Below are positions 58,401 to 64,000 of a stretch of DNA of 64,000 nucleotides, in pieces. The position numbers and the translations under genes are program-made. Positions within the stretch are counted from its first letter, which is position 1; every line of letters starts with the position of its first letter. This DNA comes from Clavulina sp. PMI_390 (Eukaryota > Basidiomycota > Agaricomycetes > Cantharellales > Hydnaceae), in contig WIDE01000009.1 in the NCBI GenBank assembly GCA_015039315.1, forward strand, positions 186,001-250,000, in the 5' to 3' direction. The notes beneath the pieces are model-generated. The model was given only the letters and a program-made list of their open reading frames with translations. It had not been told where the DNA came from and did not search any database.

Positions 58401-58456
58401 CGTGATGATGGCTGATTAGAACTCGAAGATGCGTCTTTAGATGGGTCGTCAGACAT
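55455..58456 (-). CDS. Zn(II)2Cys6 transcription factor TF3
   Basis: Third regulator of the TF1/TF2 group, opposite strand. Exon 1 (58178-58456) encodes about 80 residues with Ser/Arg- and Gln-rich parts before the cluster, unlike TF1 and TF2 where it is near the N-terminus. Spliced to exon 2 (57478-57953) the cluster is CFLCRSNKKKCDLAKPRC plus GRCASRNLEC, spacing C-x2-C-x6-C-x6-C-x2-C-x6-C; intron position after KK is as in TF1/TF2, but this intron is long (224 nt). A coiled coil (QQQQNLETRFLSLENAI) follows. Exon 3 from 57395 has LRLFLPYRSHCHFYMDLNYF, HPGLLYAIYQAACI, SLAEADRLTHYLWAQIIL and LALACGLGVV. Later exons end PDGLGMSGVSGSVTASSA, TAG 55455-55457. Nuclear; targets unknown. Confidence 0.87.
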
Positions 58457-59258
58457 TTCCGCGATGATTCAGGAGGGAATCCACAAGAGGTTACAGAAAA
58501 ATTTAAAGGTCAAGATTGCAAAAAGTGCGGGGAGCCAGACCTGTCGGTCAGTGACATTGTTCGGCTGTCACGCCGACGGTGGCCTATTTTTGCTAAATCA
58601 TTATTACTCAAATTTGTCGGCCTCTCGAAAACCCTAGATTTTCTGCTCCACGCACTAGACTGTATGCTGGTCACGGTCAACATTCCGAAATAGGCTCTCT
58701 GCGCTTTGAGGGCGACATCAACTTGAAAGTGAATTCTTCCCTTCAGCCATGTTTTCTTTTGTCGCTCGTGCCGGCTCGGCCGCCACCGCTGCGCAATCTG
58801 AGCAGCCCCAATCAGTGAAATTTCGGTCTACTTCATTGAAAGCTACGGGATGATTGTCTGGGTCGATCATTGGGACCTCTCATTTTTGGTCTTTTGTTCT
58901 CAGCCCTTTACTTCCTGTGAAAACTTCACATTCCAGTGATCCCTCAAGGGCCAATCTTCATGAATTGTTCCATTCCCAAAATACACTTGCCGATCTATGC
59001 CGCGGCTCTTCGCCTTTAGGTTCCTTGTACCTCGTGCTTGAGTGATGTACCATGGTGGTTCAATCGTTGTACACAGATCAGCCTCTCTCAGGGATCCACA
59101 TCACGCTTTCCACTATATCGACTCATCAAATCTGAGGTGATGCTTTTTTGGGTGGCTTGAATTATATTCATTACAGCAAGGTAGAAACGACGGCACAAAT
59201 GCACGCAGCTTCCGAGTACACATTCGCAGTGGGGAACAACAAAATGCGCACGGCCGAT
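58457..59258. other. Intergenic, TF3 promoter and proteasome-gene 3' flank
   Basis: About 800 bp with no supported gene. Both neighbours are on the minus strand, so it contains the TF3 promoter and the 3' flank of the proteasome gene. Confidence 0.6.
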
Positions 59259-60359
59259 TTAGTCCATACGGGCCTTGAGCGTCCGCGTGATAACACGATC
59301 AGGGCAGCTAGCAAGCCGAATAATCATTAGCGAGGAATAATACTGAAGGCGGAATTTCACTTACATGACGTGAACAACCGCTCCCCAACCGGAGTACGCG
59401 TCGCGATCTACTGCATTCATCAGTGTTTGCGAGATCGTCTCGAATAGCGCCTCAGGTTCCTATGCCATCCAAGACGCAAACATAAATCAAATGGTTCAAC
59501 AAGAAAATATAGCACGAGCGCAAGGTTCTGTGATACGTACCAGATCTGGCTCCCATAGAGACTCGGCCATACCGAACAGTTTGTCATTAGCTGTACCGGC
59601 GACAACAAAGTCTTTGGGGAGTGTGAGGCAGCCAATGAGGTCAGTGCCAGCAATGAATGGCTTGGAGCCTTCAGAAGGCTTTGATAAGCCACAGATGATA
59701 GGTTCTACGTAGTATGGGCCGAATCTGAGCGCCATTGTCGGGAATTTAGTTGACCATAAGCGGAGGAGTTAATTGGGGCTGGTAAACATGTAATAGATAG
59801 AAGAGGACAGACCTTCGCTCGTAAAGTGTGGAGCTAACAAGATGGGCGAATGTCTCGGGCTCAATTTCCCGACCCTCCTTGATAGTGTACATATTGACAC
59901 GGTATCGGAATCGTTCTTTCCTGGTGGCCGTCGATCACAAGTGAATCCATCATAGCATCGTGAGATGCAGGGTGATGATAGGATTCACAAATCGATGTTG
60001 ATACTTACAGAGTCACGACGTCTGTTGCTAGCCCCGATAGTCCAACATAGATTCGGTCCGTCACGGGGAATGCCTATATAATATCCAACAAGGTTCGCGA
60101 GAGCATGTCAGCTATGGATGTTAGCAAATAGCAATCGGACGTGTGAGTGAATGAAGAGCAACGCGCCTTCTCAAAGTTGGTAGCGACAGTGAGGGCTTGG
60201 TTCCCAAGCCTAGTGTCGGACGCGATTGCCACGCAGTTCTTGCCCACCATGGCCACCACCGACCCACCGTTCAATTGCATGATCGACTGCAGCCAATTGG
60301 GATATGCAGACAATGTTAGCGTGGCTTTAACAACATTGTGTGGGCCGTGTGTTTACCAT
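59259..60359 (-). CDS. PUP3: 20S proteasome subunit beta-3 (Pup3/PSMB3)
   Basis: Non-catalytic beta-3 subunit of the 20S core particle. The start codon forms its own coding exon (60357-60359, ATG|GTAAAC); exon 2 (60167-60286) gives [19 protein letters not shown] and continues to TVATNFEK, 41 codons in total. Then [73 protein letters not shown] sequence ([15 protein letters not shown]), [51 protein letters not shown] and the last exon (59259-59307) ending [11 protein letters not shown]. All hallmark stretches of PSMB3 are present, and there is no cleavable propeptide, as usual for this subunit. The intron 60074-60166 needs a GC donor (AAG|GCGCG) to keep frame. Confidence 0.93.
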
Positions 60360-60639
60360 CTTGACAGATCAAGCACTGTTTTAGTAAAACGTAGGGAAGG
60401 GTGATCGAAGAATCGAGGAATGCAGGTTGCGGACGCGCGTCCTCTTGTTTGTGTGCACCGAGGGACCGTGAGACACGTTGACATAAGTCGCATCCTGAAT
60501 TCTTGTAACGACAATCAACACTGCCTGAATCGCCAGGTGCGTCTCACACTTGCACAATAGCTCTAGCAAATAATGGTATCTGATATATCTAATGCTATGT
60601 TTAGCCTCTATATCTTAAGCGACAGAAACTACCCAATCA
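60360..60639. promoter_or_regulatory. Divergent promoter region PUP3/CAP
   Basis: 280 bp between two divergent housekeeping start codons. No clear TATA box; no coding feature. Confidence 0.55.
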
Positions 60640-62901
60640 TGGCATCGAATCAGGGAATGGGCTCGCTCGCAACAATTATCAAAAGGTACAGCTTACTTTT
60701 CTTTCCCAACTATTATCGATTCTGTCGACCTCGATCGAGCGTCTCATATTCCCCCGTAGACTAGAAGCTGCTACTTCGCGTCTCGAAGATCTCGCCGAAT
60801 CACAAGCATCTGTCCAGACACATGCAAAGTCTGGAGCCCCATCGGCCGCTGCTACAGCTGCGTCTCCCAGTGCCCCTAGCGGCCCGGCTTCCGTCCCGGC
60901 TTCGACTCCTGCTCCCCCACCTCCACCCCCAGCAGACCCACCCAGCGTTCAAGCATATGACGCAAATGTGACACCTGCACTAGAGACCTATGTCCAATTA
61001 AGCAGTGGACTGAACCCAATCGTAAAGGAACAGGTATGCCCTACTTGTCGCTACTCCTTCCGTTTAGCGAATCTCGTTGTATTCTGTCTTATATACTGAT
61101 TTGTCTCCTGCTTCCCTATTGCTCGCTCATTTCCTGCTGGACGATCCAGGCTGCCATCGTGTCCCAAATATTCACTGCTCAACGCGCCCTTATCCTACTC
61201 GCTGCATCCTGTACAAAGCCGACCAGCGACAGCGCTTTTGCCACTCTCCTGGGACCGATGGGCACTGGCATCGGAGCTGCCGTCGAGATCAAGGACAAGA
61301 ATCGCTCCAACAGGGACTTCTATAATCATCTTTGCGTGGTTGCAGAAGGTATCCCAGCATTAGGCTGGGTTCAGGTGGTGAGTGCATCCTCGCCATTCTT
61401 GGGCGTTGAATCCATCGCTGCTTGTTCTGATTCACTGAACCCCGGCACCCCATTGCAGACCCCGAAGCCTGCGCCTCACATCGCCGAGATGAAGAATGCT
61501 GCGGAGTTTTACTCCAACCGTGTCATCAAAGAATTCAAGGACAAGTTCAGTAGTATTCCTATACCGATTTATTCGAAGCCCAAGCTTACTTTCCCTCTTC
61601 TGGCACAAAAATAGGGACAAGGCGCACGTCGAGTGGGCGAGGAGCTTTAGTGCTTTGCTGGAAGCTTTAAGGAAATATGTTTTCGACCACCATACAACAG
61701 GACTGACCTGGAACCCCAAAGTACGCTACCTCATCATGACGCCCTATGTTCGTTTCTTCCCTTGTCTGATGCGTATGTATCATCGCATAGGGTACCGACC
61801 CTTCAAAATACACGCCGCCATCATCTGCTGGTTCTGCCCCTGGCGGCGCGCCACCACCTCCACCTCCTCCACCCCCCGCTCCTGCAGCACCACCACCACC
61901 ACCACCCGCAGGGTCGCCTGCCCCCGCCACCAAGTCATCTACAGCGGACCCCACCGCATTCCTTGCGCAGATCAATCAAGGCTCTGACATCACCAAGGGC
62001 CTCAAGCATGTCTCGAAAGACCAGATGACGCACAAGAACCCAGAGTTGAGGAAGGGCGGGAGCGTGCCTGCGAGCGTGGGGTCTGGAGAGAGGTCAAGCA
62101 CGCCCCCCGGCCCAAGTGGGGCAAAGAAACCACCGGTCCGGCCCGCGAAACCAAGTGCGCTGGCAGGGAAGAAGCCAAGCAAGATGGTGCTGGAGGGCAA
62201 TAAATGGGCTGTGGTAAGTCATGACTCTTGTTTGCAAATCCCAGTTTGGTTTTGTCCCATCGAGCAACGCCCTTTTCTGCGCGTGTTGATATTGATCTCC
62301 TTAACTCATTTGTCCTCTTTGACGTCTGCCGAGTTGCTCATGCTGAACCTTGACGTTTGACGTTTGATTAGGAATTCTTCGAGAATGAGAAGAATCTCGT
62401 CATCGAGCAGACGGAGATCAACCATATTATAAATCTCTTCGGGCTGAAGAGCTGCGTCGTGCAAATACGAGGGAAGGTGAACGCCGTTACGCTCGGTAAG
62501 CTCTGTTCCAACCGATCAATCGAACGAATTCTGAATTGATTTCAACTACGCTATCAAATCATAAAGTGAACTGCTCCAAAACCTCGGTCCTGATCGACAC
62601 GGTCGTCTCTTCGGTCAGCATCACGTCCTCGCCGTCGTTTACGGTCCAGGTCACTGGGGTAGCTCCTACGATCCAGCTTGACTCCACTGATGGCGGGCAG
62701 ATTTACCTCTCGCAGGCGGCAGCGGATGTTGTAGAGATCACTGTTGCCAAGTGCAGTGCGATCAACGTGAGTGTACCGGAGAAAAACGAAAAGGGCGAGG
62801 AAGAGGAAGGCCTGTTCGTCGAGAGGGCCGTGCCTGAGATGTTGAAGGTGGTAGTGAAGGATGGCAAGCTCGTGCCGAGTATCGTGGAGGCGAGTGGGTG
62901 A
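60640..62901 (+). CDS. CAP: Adenylyl cyclase-associated protein (CAP/Srv2)
   Basis: Actin-monomer recycling factor that in fungi also binds adenylyl cyclase. Start ATG 60640 (MASNQGMGSLATIIKR), intron, then the N-terminal RLEAATSRLEDLAESQASV (cyclase-binding/oligomerising helix), an Ala/Pro-rich linker, the helical folded domain (YDANVTPALETYVQLSSG, QRALILLAASCTKP, FYNHLCVVAEGIPALGWVQV, DKAHVEWARSFSALLEALRK, DHHTTGLTWNPK), a poly-proline stretch (61830-61910) that would bind profilin or SH3 proteins, and a WH2-like LKHVSKDQMTHKNPELR. The C-terminal beta-helix CARP domain has KNLVIEQTEINHIINLFGL, VNAVTLVNCSKTSVLIDTVV and GGQIYLSQAAADVVEITVAK. Ends TGA 62899-62901. Cytosolic, actin patches. Domain order is complete. 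Confidence 0.93.
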
Positions 62902-63301
62902 TATGGTGACCTCCGTGGCCCCGTAGACTCCGAGGAAAACTCTCCCTTTATGATGCCTTGTAGAGTGGAATGGGATGTTTGTGAATGCTCAACCCTGTCG
63001 ATGTCATCAGAATACATTCTTAATTGGGTTGGTCCTGCCGCTGCACATGCTCCGATTCCGGTGCTCGGTGATGATCGTTGGACACAATGGGCGCTTCAAT
63101 ACTCCTGAGGAGGGGGACCGTGAGCCCGGGTGCAAGCGCTGAAGGATCAATGCAAATGTTGATTTGTGTATATTTGTGCCGTGTCCCAACAACTTCAAGG
63201 CGCATCCCTTCCCAGCCCAAGGTAAGACACCCTGCCACCCTACCACCGCTCATCAAAAATTCATAAAATTACTTGCGCAGCGCGTTTAACAGTGAGACAC
63301 G
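62902..63301. other. Intergenic CAP-peroxiredoxin
   Basis: 400 bp, head-to-tail; contains the CAP 3' flank and the promoter of the peroxiredoxin gene. No gene supported. Confidence 0.6.
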
Positions 63302-64000
63302 ATGGCACCCAAAAAGTCCGATGCTCCTCAGGAAGGGTCGCGTCGCTCCACACGCGTCGCTGACGCGCAGAAGAAGCCTCGGGCCGCGGCTACCAAGGCC
63401 AAGGACGCAGTGAAGAAAGCTGTCGCGCCAGCTGCTGCTCCCGCTAAGAAGAAGCCGGCGGCCAAGCCTGCTGCTCCCAAAAAGGCTGCCGCTGCCCCCA
63501 AGAAGGCTGCAGTGTCCAAGAAGAGGACCAAGGATGAGGTCGATGAGGAGGACAGCGAGGTCGAAGATGCTGAAGCAGAGGAGGAAAAACCCAAGGCTAA
63601 GAAGGTGCGCCCGCGTCCTACAGTCATCGTGCCCGTGTAGTCGGAATTTCTTTCGAATTTCGGCGAATTACCCATTCCCACCATATCCCCTTACAACACT
63701 AACCATCCTTGATATATTTAGGCCAAAACAGAGAGGAAGCCAAAGGAAGTTGCTGATGGCGGCTCTTCCAAGTTCTCCATTGGTGACACAATCTCAGCCG
63801 ATATTGTCCTCAAGAACGAAAAGGGCGAGGACGTTAATGTTAAGGAACTCTCTGAGAAGGGTCTCGTGATGTTCTTAGTCCCCAAGGCTAACACCCGTGA
63901 GTACACGCGAATCACTCTCTTGGCACTTGTAACGAGCTGGGGTCGTCTCCAACGGCGGGGGCCTAAGCGAACGCAGCTTATCTGCTCAGATTGAGAACGC
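63302..64000 (+). CDS. Dot5/PrxQ-like nuclear peroxiredoxin, 3' end off window
   Basis: Exon 1 (63302 to about 63603) encodes a Lys/Ala/Pro-rich, histone-tail-like segment (SRRSTRVADAQKKPRAAATK, PAKKKPAAKPAAPKKAAA), then an acidic stretch (DEVDEEDSEVEDAEAEEE). After an intron ending TTTAG at 63720, the exon 63721-63899 encodes KFSIGDTISADIVLKNEKGE, ELSEKGLVMFLVPKANTP followed by a GTGAGT donor. The PKA-N/D-TP stretch directly precedes the peroxidatic Cys (normally GCT) in PrxQ/BCP peroxiredoxins, so the catalytic Cys exon lies past the window edge. Yeast Dot5 is a nuclear thiol peroxidase with a basic N-terminus; nuclear localisation here is inferred from the same feature. Confidence 0.78.

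Noticed and set aside
1..64000. CRISPR arrays, phage or IS-type mobile elements
   Set aside because: No regularly spaced direct repeats, transposase or reverse-transcriptase motifs, or terminal inverted repeats were seen; the genome is eukaryotic.

Overview
The window is nuclear DNA of a filamentous basidiomycete, most likely an agaricomycete. The evidence is dense genes broken by many 50-100 nt GT-AG introns, basidiomycete-type Zn(II)2Cys6 regulators, secreted pectin- and protein-degrading enzymes, and housekeeping genes with fungal features (mitochondrial-type PanB, proteasome beta-3, CAP, a Dot5-like peroxiredoxin). A plant-associated or litter-decaying life, for example Rhizoctonia/Ceratobasidium-like, fits the secreted enzymes, but this is inference. 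The sequence is a draft: three runs of N lie at 25295-26080, 37519-37788 and 51976-52127.

Layout. 1-23.4 kb holds mixed housekeeping and regulatory genes: a TPR-type protein running off the left edge (-), a prolyl-oligopeptidase-like alpha/beta hydrolase (+), ribosomal protein uL14/RPL23 (-) divergent from an ATG10-like autophagy E2 (+), a Zn2Cys6 regulator (TF1, +), ketopantoate hydroxymethyltransferase (-), a second related regulator (TF2, +), a secreted GH5-like glycosidase (+) and a cytochrome b561-type membrane protein (+). 23.4-43 kb is the accessory region: six secreted glutamic-peptidase-like genes (A, B, C on +; D, E, F on -) and two secreted pectin methylesterases. B plus PME1 and C plus PME2 are two copies of a tandem duplication of about 5.15 kb, and A is a related single-gene unit. 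A-C share conserved blocks up to about 1 kb upstream, and all six appear to have an intron in the 5' UTR just before the ATG. 43-49.3 kb carries an F-box protein gene with an in-frame stop inside the F-box, a small unrecognised protein and a large TPR-like protein. 49.6-58.5 kb carries a long leucine-rich-repeat protein resembling the PP1-regulator PPP1R37 type and a third regulator related to TF1/TF2 (TF3). 59.2-64 kb carries proteasome subunit beta-3 (Pup3), cyclase-associated protein (CAP) and the start of a nuclear Dot5/PrxQ-like peroxiredoxin.

How it fits together. The most notable unit is the 20 kb secretome cluster. It would release enzymes that de-esterify pectin and, if the family assignment is right, acid-active peptidases. 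PME action lowers local pH, and glutamic peptidases work at acid pH, so co-expression would make sense (inference). The shared upstream blocks could provide coordinated control. No CRISPR array, rRNA, recognisable tRNA or intact transposon was seen.
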